Notes under the pieces: generated by a model
Databases searched by the model: none
Told to the model about the DNA's origin: nothing
The model's input: only the letters and a program-made list of their open reading frames with translations
NCBI GenBank assembly: GCA_032622095.1
Contig: CP136069.1
Coordinates: 204,338,690 to 204,402,689, forward strand
DNA: 64,000 nt
Direction: 5' to 3'
DNA from: Siphonodentalium dalli
Taxonomy: Eukaryota; Mollusca; Scaphopoda; Gadilida; Siphonodentaliidae
Translations under genes and position numbers: made by a program
Shown here: piece after piece, positions 28,244 to 42,000 of the stretch
How positions within the stretch are numbered: the first letter of the stretch is position 1
Layout: every line of letters begins with the position of its first letter

Positions 28244-28249
28244 CCAGTG

Positions 28250-28576
28250 AGTGATAGGGTAGACTTCAGAAAAATACTGATGGTACTAAAAATCTCGGAA
28301 AAGAAAGCTCCAGCATATCTAGATAATAATTTTATATTAGCTAGTACTCATTGTACATATGTAACTCGATCAGGGACCCTGAAATACTCATTACCCTCTG
28401 TAAAATCCAAGGGCATCCACAGTTTCTATTATACAGGAGCGAAACTGTGGAATGGTCTAGATAAAGTATACCATACTCGTGACCCTTTTGATCTCAAACA
28501 CTGGAAATTTTGCATTAAACAACACCTACTAGAGAAATTGATGAAAAGAGAAGAAAAACCATTTGCCTTTTACTAG
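28250..28576 (+). pseudogene. LINE reverse transcriptase ORF, C-terminal part
   Basis: This resumes the LINE frame after the second CCAGTG. The protein SDRVDFRKILMVLKISEKKA...IHSFYYTGAKLWNGLDKV...FKHWKF-like tail is the usual end of CR1/Jockey-type ORF2 proteins, stopping at 28574-28576. With 7462-8766 it shows one LINE interrupted only by the Polinton and one stop codon. Confidence 0.88.
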
Positions 28577-29340
28577 GAACAATCTATTTTATCATCTTTT
28601 AACTAGAATTTCCTCAATACAGCAGTTCAATTTATATTGTAATGTACGATGACAGTATTAAGCCAGTTGCATATATTGTTACTGCTGCCTGTATTTCGGG
28701 TTTCCATCTTTCGGTCATGGACAGACCAGTCCAAAGCCGGCCATACATGGCAGTGGTGCGTATATGCAGGTGGCGAAGGGCTGTTGAAGTTACATTACTT
28801 GCGTATTGACTTAATTTATTAGCTTTTCCTCTCCATATAAATCTCGTTCTGAAATGGCTTTTATTTAATTTATATTTTAAATACTTTTATACATTGTGCT
28901 CCGAAGTTTCGAACTTCACTCACTGCCCATGTGCCGAAAGCCACCAGGGACCGCAATGGAATTAAGTTCTCATTTAGAGAACTTTTTGCGTTATCCCTGA
29001 TGGTCTCAGGTCACATGAGTATTTCTATTTTTATACAGATTTCTGCCACATAGTTTACCTTATATTCTGACGGCAACCTCTATAAAATAAAATGAATTAA
29101 TTCTTGAGAAAATTGATATATCCTCTTACGGTATATATCAATTATTTACACAGTCTGAACTCTAACTGTCTCATCAGAACCCAACATATAACATATTTAT
29201 ATTTAATATAAACTATTATAATTATAATATGGATATACTGTTGTGTATTATATTGATTCAACTTGTAAACATACCCATAATATGTATTCATGTAAACCTG
29301 AACTATCAAAATAAAATCTAATCTAATCTAATCTAATCTT
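28577..29340 (+). mobile_element. LINE 3' untranslated region and simple-repeat tail
   Basis: Non-coding sequence downstream of the LINE ORF, ending in tandem AATCT units (about 29315-29340) after AAAATAAAAT. Such short-repeat tails mark the 3' ends of CR1/L2/Jockey-type LINEs. I did not find a target-site duplication for the LINE. Confidence 0.75.
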
Positions 29341-29995
29341 TCCTCATATGGTGTGCCTGTATATTCGAAAATTGAAGAAAATAAAAGTCGCCCTGACTTG
29401 CTATTCAGCTATTACAAGTCGCCCCGACTAATAAAGAAGATAACATAATGCTATCAGGAGTCACCCCAACTAAAAAGGTAATGCTATCGCGAGTCAGACA
29501 CAGGCTAGCTCCATACCCATTCTGAACCAATCACGAAACAAGAGGTGATATGTCAATAGGAGTTATGGATAGACCTATGTATTCACCGGGGGTGTTTATT
29601 TACATATAACCATGATGTGCACTTAAGCTAATAAAGCATAATTATTTGCACTTAAGCAATGTGAATTTGGCCTCCCATCAACGTAGGCCTACAAGGTTCA
29701 ATCTAAAAAAATTGAAACTAAATTACTTTAAAAATTTTTTTTAATCCAATACTGGTCACTGTTTTTGGGTTTAAAATTTGGGTTTTTGTCTATTTAAAAT
29801 CTTGTGCAGCCTTAAACTGTAAACGAAGATACCTATCGATGCATGCCCGTGATTACAGATACTTGCGAGTTCAACAAAGATTATAATTGCATTCCGAAAT
29901 ATTCGCATCCGTGATATAATCGAGCGTGGTCCCAACACATGCTATTTAACTCCTACGAAATCGGCCATTTCTGTTGTTTGATTTTATTTTTCAGC
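29341..29995. other. Region upstream of SMNDC1
   Basis: AT-rich flank without a recognised gene. A pyrimidine tract and AG (TTTTATTTTTCAG, ending 29994) lie one base before the SMNDC1 ATG, so an upstream non-coding exon probably exists. I cannot place a promoter. Confidence 0.5.
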
Positions 29996-30043
29996 ATGTC
30001 CGAAGAAACTAATTTGAACACATACAAGTTGCAGTTACAACAG
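29996..30043 (+). CDS. SMNDC1: SMNDC1 coding exon 1
   Basis: Encodes MSEETNLNTYKLQLQQ (16 aa) and ends at donor CAG|GTATGT. The ATG follows a possible 3' splice site by one base. Confidence 0.9.
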
Positions 30044-33000
30044 GTATGTATAATTTTACGTATATTTGATATGCCAACTATCATTATTCGGAAAATTCGA
30101 AATTAGTTACAAGAAAAATGGCTGTAAATTCGGATTTTCGATAAAATATTTCGGCAAAAAAAAATAAATGAAATTTTAAAAACTTGAAAAAGGTTGAGAG
30201 ACTCAGAGTGAGTCTATCTATCTATCTGTGGAACTGCTAGCTTCCATATATAAGATCTTAAATGTGTCTGCTTCCGGTTCGACTGTGCCTATCGGATATA
30301 TATATTGTAAAAATTAGGTGCTACATATTAACACAGTTGTTGGAAATTTGTGTCAAAAACTCCGAAAACAAATATCCCCACCCCTAATAGTAATTGACAA
30401 GTATGGAAAGCTGGTCGATAAATTTCATAAACGAGCCCACCCATTTCCCCTCATAACCATGTCACCGCTCGTTTCGTGTTCAATTGCAACAATAAAAACA
30501 TTAATTTCAGAAAAGTATCACTTCCTAGTAATAATAGTAATAAAACATATATTTCTTTTAATGTTTTAAACTCCATTAATTTGGGGTCCGGAATGATTTT
30601 ATCGCTGCAGAGTTGTAGCTGTGTATGTTATTTATAGGAAACAGGTGACATATGTCCCATATTTTGTGTTTAGTGCTTTTATTTGAGATATGTTTGTCCG
30701 GCCATTTGGTTAAGCTTTTATGACTTTTGTTCCTTATATTACTTATTAGGACAATGATTTATAAATTTGATTAAAACCTTATTTTTTGGATTTTTATGTC
30801 CAGTAACTGTGATAGATCCCTCTCCGTAATGCCCGTAAGCCGGTCGTGTGAAAGTATAGTGATAGATAAATAGTGTAATCTTAGGGCCCTGCGAATCGGG
30901 GTGTGTTTACAGTCGAATCGAATCAGGGGTGAGGTTATCAAATTGAACCTTGAATCAAATATATATATGAGCCAAACCTGGGTATCAGTTTCAACAAACC
31001 TGGGTAACAAACATAATACTAGTTTTGTGGGTAACTATTTCGATACTAAATACTCACTGACGAGTAGTTCCTTAACCCTTTACCCAACAGAAGGGCCCTG
31101 TGCCAATGCATTCTCTTATATATGCGAGTCGACCATAGGTCGCCTCGCATATATAAGAGAATGCATCGGCTTAACACATTAAAAATTATAAAATTGTTAA
31201 AGAATGTAAGAAAAAATGGTAAAAAGTGTTAAAAAAAGATTTTTTTTAGGCCAATGCATTCTCTTATATATGCGAGGCGACCTATGGTCGACTCGCATAT
31301 ATAAGAGAATGCATTGGCACAGGGCTAACTGTAACTATCACAATGTGGTCAAGGAGCCGGTTCCAATGATATCCATATGTGTATGGTTTTATTGAGACAG
31401 ACCAAAGATATTTTAGGCTGTTGAAGCTTTATTTGGCCGGTTTTGGCCGGTTTGTTGGGTAAAGGGTTAACCCTTTACCCAACAAACCGGCCAAAAACGG
31501 CCAAATAAAGCTGCAACAGCCTAAATTATCTTGGGTCTGTCTCAATAAAACCATACAAATATGGATATCATTGGAACCGGCTCATTGACCACATTGTGAT
31601 GGTTACAGTTATGCCCTGTGCCAATGCATTCTCTTATATATGCGAGTCGACCATAGGTCGCCTCGCATATATAAGAGAATGCATTGGCCTAAAAAAAATC
31701 TTTTTTTACCATTTTTTCTTACATTCTTTAACAATTTTATAATTTTTAATGTGTTAAGCCAATGCATTCTCTTATATATGCGAGGCGACCTATGGTCGAC
31801 TCGCATATATAAGAGGATGCATTGGCACAGGGCCCTTCTGTTGGGTAAAGGGTTAAACAAACAACCTGTTTGTTGAACTTATTACCTGAGCATTCCGCCC
31901 CCAATCATTATGAATCATTCTGTTCTTGAATTATCTGTTTTCTGTCTGTTGTCTGCTTTTATTACCTGAACAACCCTCCAAATGAATAATATTAGGCCAT
32001 TTCAATATATACTTCATAATTACTTCTATAACTGAAGGGGAGATGTTGATATTTTATTTGTATCGACAGGTGGAAGCAGCCTTAGAGAATGATCCTGTGA
32101 ATGAAGACCTCCTGAAGTTACAGAAAGATTTAGAGGTGAGGTTTATATATATCTTATTATTCTTGATGTATAAATTCAGCTGTTTTGAATGATTGCACAA
32201 GTTTGTGTATGTCCTGGGACAAGACTGGAGGGTCTTGGGTAGGGGCATTTGGGGGAATGTGAACACCTTTATTAAACTTTTAAAAGATGGACTATCTCTT
32301 CCTAAATACATTTTATATAGTTTCCAGGGCATAAAATAATTTATATGAATCGAGGACACCTGATCGTCAAAGCATTTATTCTCTTATATAAGCAAGGCGA
32401 CCTATGGGAGACTCGCATATATAAGAGAATGCTTTGGCACAGGGTTTTCGCAAAAATTCAGGAAGCTCCAGTCATGGAAGGGTTAATATAAATTTTAGTT
32501 ATAACTTATAAAAGTTTCTATCAAATTTATTTAGAATTTCTTTGGACATTAGTGGGACAGTGTAATGGCTATTTTTAGAACAGAAATCCACTCGAAACAG
32601 TCGGACCACACCAAGAGCAGCTAATAGATTTACCTCGACTTACGATATAAATATACCACAGGTCTTATTGGTCCTTTATAGAAGAATAATATACCCCATC
32701 TACAGTTTTATCTGTATTTTATTCACAAAATAGCTAATTGTAGTTTTCAAATCGTCAATTATGAAAAATATGTTGTTTTAATTGTGGCCCGGAATTATAT
32801 ATCATCTTTATTGTCTGTTTGTCACAGTTATTTGCACAGTCTGGACTTGATGGTTTATTGACATTACTAGTGATACCAGTTACATGCAAAATTACATATT
32901 TTTGGAGTTTAAATGTATATCATATGTTTAATTTCACATTTTAATGAACAAATAAATAATTTAACAAGGTTGAAACAGTATACAGCTTAAATAGATAAAA

Positions 33001-36000
33001 GGACAGTTTAAATTATTAAATTCCCATTGAGTAGAACATTTCGACTATTAATTATGAAATACAGATTTTATACCCCATGACGGAAGGTAATGGTGAGGCC
33101 AACATGAAGAATACCTGTGTTTAGGGTAACCCGCCCGCCCCTACTCAAAACCTGCTGCCAAATTCCATTTTATCGTTTTTCAAAAATTTCCTCCGACTTC
33201 ATTTTATTTTTTTATAATTAGGAATTCGCGACTACGGAATTAGCTTAAACAAGTAAACCATTTCCTTGCAAATATCGTCAATTCACGAAAAACGGAAGTG
33301 CCGCCATTGTTGTAGTATATTCGTATTCCCTCCTCATTGTTCGGCAAACCTCGCCGATTTCTCAAAAGCGGAAACCAGAAAACACGCGATACTTGGGCCG
33401 GAATATGTATTAACTAGCAAATCGAAAGTAACCGGATATTTTTCCGATTGCACATGGCGATTGAATATGGCGGAAACACTTCCGTGTGCGGATAGATCCT
33501 GCGTTTTAGTTATTAAACATGGCGCCTGTCAACTATAGCACAGACATGTTGTCGTGCGTGAACCGGTACCACACGGATTCTGAACTTACAGAAAAGGACA
33601 TACATGTAGTAATAAACTGTCAGATTAAAAATAATTCTGACACTTTTGAAATCGACTCAAAGTTGGAGATATTGTTACTCAATTTGCGATCAATACTATT
33701 GAGTTTGAATGTGTTATAGAGCAGCAGGAAGAATGACTTGCCCAAGCTTTATACGAGTGACACTGGCAGACGATTAGAAGGCACGAATACTTAAATACTA
33801 TTCCCCGTGAAAAATAAAATGAAGTACGCCCACCCGCCCCTGTTTTTTTCCCTCATGTTACCCTAAACTCAGGTATTCTTCCTTTTGGCCTGAGTATACT
33901 GGATTACATCCGTCTGATCCTCCGTCCATCCGGGCACATATCTAAACCACCAGTTGTCAGATCTCAATGAAATCTGGTATCGATGTTCACCCCTATCAGG
34001 ACATTCAATGGAGTGTTCAATGGAGTGTTCAGATTCCGTTCTAGAATTATTCATCTTTGTTTATCTGAGAATGGTGATTTTTTTTGTTGTCCATATTGAA
34101 TATTGCCAAACTTTCACCAGCATATATTTAGTAAGTATTGAACATGTTATTACATGTATTAATGTATTAAAATGTTCACCCATTTTAAAATTAACCCTTT
34201 GAGTGCCAGGGGCCGATCTCATCGGCTCTAAACCTACAAAATAAGTCTGTTAAAGAATATAAGAATAAATTATTAAAATTGTAAAAAATTGTAAAAAAAA
34301 AAAAAAAAAGGCCAATGCATTCTCTTATATATGCGAGGCAACCTATGGTCGACTCGCATGTATAAGAGAATGCATTGGCACAGGGTATATGGGTTGATAC
34401 AAAAATTGACATGGCACTCAAAGGGTTAACCAGGTTCTTAGGCCAAATAAAAAATATTATGTAAGTCTCGGACATCGCCGCATTGAAATAAATGGACCAC
34501 ATTGGACATTTACTTCGATTTTTGCTATTATGATAAAAACAAGTAAAAAAAATTATAGACAAGGAAAGCTAGCATAATCCATGCTTACAATGTGCACAAA
34601 ATAATAACAAATAAAACATAATCCATGCTTACAATGTGCACAAAATAATAACAAATAAAACTAATGTCCTCATTGATTCAGATATTTATTATTTTTTTTA
34701 TTTGGCATTACCATAAGATAGTATTTTGGCCGCAGGTGACACCATTTAATTATTAACCACGAAACATTGATTTGATGAATCGTTACATCCCTACTTAACC
34801 TTTTCTATACTAAAGACTCATTGACTTTGGAATATGTCAAGTCCTCTCGGTCCACAACAGCTTGAGATATCAGTTGGGTTGATGTCCGTTTTGGACCGAG
34901 TCCCCTCCCGTTACTCTTCTATAACAGACTTTATACCCAGAATCGTGGGCGGGGGTTATCTTGCTTGTATGTCTTAGGATTAGGTTAAATGGATGATTGC
35001 TTATAAGAACATAGAAGGCAGTCTTTCCCAAGCATGATGATGTCAAACATGCATATATCAGAGGTTCGTTATATGTCAAAGCAATGAGATTTTTAAGGAA
35101 ACAAACCCTTGTTTTTCCACAGAATTTCAATTTGTCGCGCGATCAGAAAAAAGCATGTAAACAGTACATTAAATGATTGTATCATCACTTTACCTTATTC
35201 AATGAAGCTACCGGTAAGTGATACATGTACATCATTTTGAAGACAGATGATTAATCACATTCATGGGCTCATGTGAATGCCTGGGCTCCATGTGTACATC
35301 TACTGTGGGTAGTACGTCTTTTGAATGAAAGTCTGTTATAGATGAGTAATGGGAGGGGACTCGGTCCCAAACAGCATCAACACAACCGATATCCCAAACT
35401 GTTGTGGACCAAGAAGACTTGGTCTTTTTTGGAAATCTTCCGATAATAAGTTCAACAAATGACCTGTACATCTACTGTGGGTAGTACGTCTTTTGAATGA
35501 AAGTCTGTTATAGATGAGTAATGGGATGGGACTTGGTCCCAAACAGCATCAACACAACCGATATCCCAAACTGTCGTGGACCGAGAAGACTTGGTCTATT
35601 TTGGAAATGTTCCGATAATAAGTTCAACAAATGAACATACATGTACATGTAGGTTATCTGAACATTTCCCTCCATTAAATAGGACTCCCTCTACACTTCT
35701 ATTATCTGTCATCTACTTGTTTTTCCTGGACAGCCACCAAAATGAGTAATAGGCCATTCCAATGTATACTTTTATAACTGAATGGGAGAATCCATTTAGA
35801 CTAGAAAGGGTTAACATTAACTTTTAAATAAAAAATCTTATATAACTTATTTTATTACATGGTTTACGAATTTCCCGACCAAATAAAAAAGCTGTTTGTC
35901 AAAAAAAAATATTATTTCGTTTTTATTTTTTTTTCTATTCTTGCTATTACTAGTAATACAGACATATAAACAAAATAGAAATTTGAAAAAAGTTGAAGTT

Positions 36001-39000
36001 TGCTTAAAATATTAAACATAATTGAACAGCGAAGCCTCGTGGCAATGTTTATTGTACACTACTAGTAGAGGCTCTTATGTCCATTTTTTGGCTCCGGTGT
36101 GCATTTTGTGAAGAAATATAGCCACTATGCTCATGATGTTGCTTGATATCTAGGGCACCAGAAAACAAATGTTAGACACCTGGGGGTCGCGACTGGGTGG
36201 ATATATGACGTCATCAAAATGGCCGCCATCCAACATTTCAGAGTAGGCACTGAATCAGTTTTATTAATAGCTAGTAGTGAATTTATGGTAGAAAGTATAA
36301 TATTTCTCTACTGTTGTGATACTATGATAACAGGCTTCACTTTGTCAGAAAAATTGACCACATTTAACCAAGATGGCCGCCAAAATGGCGACCGAAGTTC
36401 GGGAAATTGATGAATTTTCACACATTTCTCTTAAAACGTTCACGGTTGTTTGAAATCGGTGGCTAATAGCAACTTAATTTTAAATAAATTTGAATACCTA
36501 ACCATTTTAACATGATAATATGTTATATTTTGGGTCTTATTTCTACAAAACGTCTTCAAAATGTGAATTCATAAATATGCTATGAAATTTTAACAAATAT
36601 CGATTTTGTAATTCAAGCCAAGAGTTAGCCAGAAAATAGTTGAATCTAAGGACAAACATTTGCAACAGGTTTAAACATATCGATTGCCATATAATTACAA
36701 CCAAAATAGTGCATCTGTATTCAAGATGGCGACCAAAATGGTTGCCAAAATTGATAAATCACTAAAATTTGTCAAATGTTCTTTAATATCACCCTATTGT
36801 GCGATTTAGTGAATATAGTTGAATATATTGCCGCGTGTTGGTGTAATAACATGGAGATATGAAACAATATGAATAGTTTGTGAGCAATGGCTGTTTATAC
36901 TCAAGAATTCGAGAGAATGAAACGACGAAAATGAGACGAAATCATCAAAATGGCAACCATGAACAATTTCAGAGTTGGCATTGAGTCTGGGAGGAAAATT
37001 TAGATAGTGAAATGATTATGTTTCGCGACCAATAATACCATTGGATCACACTTCCACTTGACGGTGCAATTTGGACCGCAAAATCCAAGATGGCTCCCAA
37101 AACAGCGACCGAAATTCTAATAATTGATGATTTTTCACACTCGCCTCTTAAATTATTCACAGCGGTTTGAAATCGGTGGCTACTAGCAACCTTATGTTGA
37201 ATGAATCTAATCATTCGACAGCCATGATATGTTAGATTAGCATATTATTATCCATATTAATCTAAATTCAGGATGGTGACTCAGATGGTTACCAAAATGG
37301 AGAAATCATCCAAATTTGCTAGTTTTCATTGATAACGCTCCTAATGTCGGTTTCAGTGACTACTGGTAACCACATTTGTCCCCCTCTTGACAAAAGTGCC
37401 AGGAATGCTGATACAACATGAATATTTTGCGAACAGTAGCTGCTTATATCCGAGATTTCATGAGAATGGAAACAGAAACCATGAAAACTAGATAAATTCA
37501 TCTGATGTTGACCTATTTGAAAATATCCAAATCTGAATATATGCTGATTACATCCATCATTGCATGTACATTGGAAATGTCCTGATTGGGCGACTCGACT
37601 GGAGAGAAATCCATTCCTCAACAATAAGGATGTCGGTATTGAGCAATTCTTTAATTACTTCCCCTTGATATCGCCCCTATGGGGTTTGGCTAAGAAATGT
37701 TTACTTGACTCCTGTATTGCTCGTGTAATGCCATCATACTAAGTCAATTCTACCGGAATTCAGCTGCTCATTGGAATTAATTGAATGGACATCACACAAT
37801 GCAGTACACAAAAACAGTAGCGTCATATAATGCGTTGACATTACAGACATCTTCCATGTTAACAAGCTTAATAATTAATGTACACTAAGTCCAAATATAA
37901 GAACAGGCGCTAATATTTGTGTGATTCGTTCTTATTAATATACATGTACGAAAACACAGGGTATACTTTTGTGAAACTGAGAAAATTTACAATTGCTCGT
38001 CCTTGAATAACATCTTGTTCATATTGTGCATCAGGGGATTATATGACATTAATTGCTTTGTCGCAGACTACCAAACGAGAGCGTTCAGATGTGACTAGAA
38101 TAAATTATGTTCAGGTTCGTACCAAAACAGAAACTGTTGTGGAGCTCTGGACAGCACATAGGTCAACTCACTGACTCCACACCCAAGATTTGCGAAAGCG
38201 TGGATGATTTTGATCAAGCTATGATAAGAAGATAGCCTCATATAATGAGTTCAATTGGTATACATGTGTATTTGAGTTCCACATATATAGTTTTCTGGAC
38301 ATCGCATATACTGCAAGTTCGATCCATGTATGATCCCCATCTTCCGGTGCAGAACTTATGCACTTATGTCATATTTGTCGCATGTGCTATCGAAGTTCTT
38401 TCATACCTGCATTATGCAGTCTCATCAAAATGTCATACAAGAAACATATTCACACCAAGTTTTCTTTAAATGCCTGCATTTCTGTAATAGTATCGCTATC
38501 GGCAATGTTCCTGATAAAATTGATAATAATTTCTCGTACAAATGCACAGTTCGACTTGGCTGTAGAGGCAATTCAACTCACCGACATGTTGAGGTACATG
38601 TATTATTATTGGGTGGAAAGTTTGTAGTATTCTTTCCAGATGTTTTATACAGGAACATTTTATATTCCACTACAATGAAATCAGGTCTGCAGAAAACTCA
38701 GGTCGTTAAACGTTGTAATCTTATACCTTCCTGAGCAATAGTTGAAGTAAATTTCAGTTATGGACTCAAATAGCTAACAATCCACAATATTCTCTCAATT
38801 CAAGCATACCGTTGTTATCGATTGCTTCCAAATTGCGCGCAGTATATATATTCCAAGCTTGTTATTGGCCTACTTGTGGATCCGACTATTATGGTTGTAC
38901 GGTTTGCCAGCAAATTCTATAAACCACATTTGTTCGATGGACAATTAAAGGATTTCGTTCGTGATTGCGGGGTTTTTGTGATTCGAAGATCTTTACTTTC

Positions 39001-42000
39001 TGTGAACTAACAGTTGATGTATAATGCTAATGAATGTCCCCATGTGGACGTTTTGCAAGAAATCTTAATAAACGTTCCATTAAATTATCTTGATGACCCG
39101 TCACTGTATTCATTACTTCGATGCACCACCATATGCACCAAAGATGAGCTTCTGGTGTTTCGACGAGATATTTCATCACTAAATATCCAGGAACTAGGCA
39201 TAGGCATTTTGATTTCACGATATTTTTTTATGACAACCAGGAAGAAGTTGATGAGCCGTTATTGTCACTTGCTGTACTCGACATGGATGTACTCGACATG
39301 GAGAATGACAAACCTTAGGCTATTTTGCCCGATACTGATGTTTTGACATATGTTAGACTACATCGAAGTGAACATGCAATGTATCTGCTATGAGGTCAGC
39401 GGCCGTATTGACATTTATTTATTAAAGCTGTATTATGGACTCTCCATTCCACAACCGAAGCAAACATTCTATATGGAGTCTCTGATATGCAGTCGGAGAG
39501 TTTTGTAGTGATCTCTGTTAGCTTGCGAGATGAGTTTGTAACTCAACTGTAGTTGTTGGGGTGAGTTGTTTGTATATAGACTACCATCAAAGTAACCATC
39601 TATTGGACGAAGTAACAAGAGTGGTACATGTGCTGACTCACGTCTTGAGAAGTGTGACAATGTCTCAACTATTCAAACGAATTTCGGGTGATGAAACATA
39701 TATATGCCAAAACAGGAAACTGAACAAAGCAATCTCCCCTTATTGTATCTTATTAGACACAACTGTTTCATAATTAGATACGAAATAATGTTCGCACTAA
39801 CATGTAATGCCTGTGTATTTCTAAGCTGAGGAATTATATTTCCCGGTGGCAGTATGATAGCAATGCAACTTCGACTTCGATGAAGTCAAGGTGTTATATT
39901 TTTCCTGAATCTGCTAAATTTTTGTGGCCGGGCGAAATCAAAGTGGTCAACAATTCATCAAGAATAGGCAACGAATAAAGCAGATCTGCCCCATACGAAA
40001 TAATATAGCCATAAAGTTGGATTTCTGCCTGTATTATGACTGCAGGGATTTTTTTGCGTTCGAGTACTCGTTGTGCTCTTATAATGATACAGTCATCACA
40101 TATCCGGTTTGAATTCTTTCCCAGGAAAAGGGCAGGATCGTTCAAATTATATTGAATTTCATGTTAGGTTTCTAAGAGTCCATTCTGATATATTCTCGAT
40201 TATAAACAAACTATGTTTGGTCAAACATAGTCACAGTATACCTTAACTTGATAGTATCTAATTAAGATTGGGCGGATATATCCAATTCCTTTGCTAAATG
40301 CCGTTTGAGAATATACATTTGTCACATTTTATGACTGTGTGTTTCGCGGCCATTCTGGCGACCATCTTGGGTCAAATAGATCAATATCGAGTGTAGTTGA
40401 ATGAAACTAACGATATTTAAAACTGTACACTTTTATTTATTTTATTATGCCTATTTCTGTACAATGTTAATATAGAACTTCGAGAAGCAATTTCGTTTGT
40501 GAAATTACATAGCGCATTATTTAATTTGCATTTTTCGGAGTATGGACAGCAATTAGACACAAATTACAGCATAATATGTTTTCCAAAGTACTTGGTGTCA
40601 TGACTGATAAAAACAAAGACAAGTCCACCTCGCCACAGTTTACAAATAATCGAAAATGATGTAGGGGCATGTGTAACAATTCAACACATTTCTATATTTC
40701 GGTCGCCATTTTGACAGCCATCTTGTTTTTTTTTTATCAATCTTGTTCTTTCAAAGGAAAGATTGGAGCAATTTCATCATGGCCGTAGAAATATATTTCA
40801 TTTTCTGTCTTAAATTGTCTTCCTCACTCAGTGCCCATTCTGCAATTTTGTGTGTCTGATTTCACTAAATTTCCGTGGTATAATTCTGTTGAATTCTCGG
40901 GTATTAGCAGCTATTATGTTCGCCAAATTTACAAATCATTCCATAAGTTGATGGATGTCCGCGCAAAAGTAGCACATATTCACATATATTTACTTTTCCC
41001 TAACACACGAGTGATATCAATAAAATTGGACAGATTTTTGTGATTTTTCCATTTTGGCAGCCATCTTGGCGGCCATCTTAAACGAAAATGCACTATTTTC
41101 AGTGTAACTATATGACAATTCACATAGTTAGAACATTTTTACATTATCTTCACCAAATTCAGTTATTTTCTGTTCAACTCTTGGCTAGAATCACATAATT
41201 GAATTTTCGTTAACTTTCATAGCACATTTTTGAATTCACATTTTAAAGACAGCTGGCAGGAATGAGCTCCGAAATATGACATATTATGTTGTAGAAATGG
41301 TTGGATACTAGAATTTATTCAAATTTAGGTCCTTATTCGTTACAAATTTCAAATATCGGTTAATGATTCAAGAGGAAAGTGTGAAAAATCATAAATTTTC
41401 CGAATTTCGGTCGCCATTTTGGCGGCCATCTTGGTTTATGGTGGCCACTTTTTCTGTCAAATGGAAGTATGGGGTATTAGTTCCACGTCAGTGGTGAGAT
41501 AATCAAATTTTTATAATAATTTGCAAGTAGATATTAATCAAACTGACTCAGTGCATACTGTGAAATTGTGTATGGCGGCCATCTTGATGACGTAATAAAT
41601 TCACCCAGTCGCGACCCCAATGTGTCTAACATTTGTTTTCTGGTGCCTGAGATATCAAGCAACGTCATTGACATAGTCGCTATATTTCTTCACAAAGTGC
41701 ACACGGGAGTACATAAGAGCCTCTACTATACATACCGTATCTACAGTACATAAATGCTCAACGAAGACAACTACCAGATTTTCTGATGGATAACTTTAAG
41801 ACCATTGCCAACAAGGCATGGCGTACACTGATGACTGATGCAATGGTGTTCTATTGCATTGCGCATTTCCCTGCATACACACCAATTTATTTGGGAAATA
41901 ATACTGTAAACATCTTGATATTTATCCAACACACTGAATGTAATTATATAATTAGACATGTGGTGGATAATGATTAGATACACAATTCATTTATACAGGT

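Larger units (their letters stand above)
32136..36047. other. SMNDC1 intron 2, left part: repeats, no gene
   Basis: Contains a hairpin module with TTAACCCTTCCATGAC-type end (~32361-32482), a TTAA element at 34193-34429, a 48-bp tandem duplication (~34573-34669), a 172-bp tandem duplication (35293-35636) with an inverted relative at ~34830-34935, and TTAACCCTTTCTAG-type remnants near 35740-35815. Open frames at 33266-33719 look non-coding. Confidence 0.55.

Noticed and set aside
33266-33719. Two overlapping frames in SMNDC1 intron 2 as a possible exon or gene
   Set aside because: No recognised motifs, no good splice context and no similarity to SMNDC1, whose exons 2 and 3 already join in phase.
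37560-39346. Transposase in the centre of the 5.7-kb element
   Set aside because: I could not see any DDE, RNase H-like or zinc-finger pattern in these frames.
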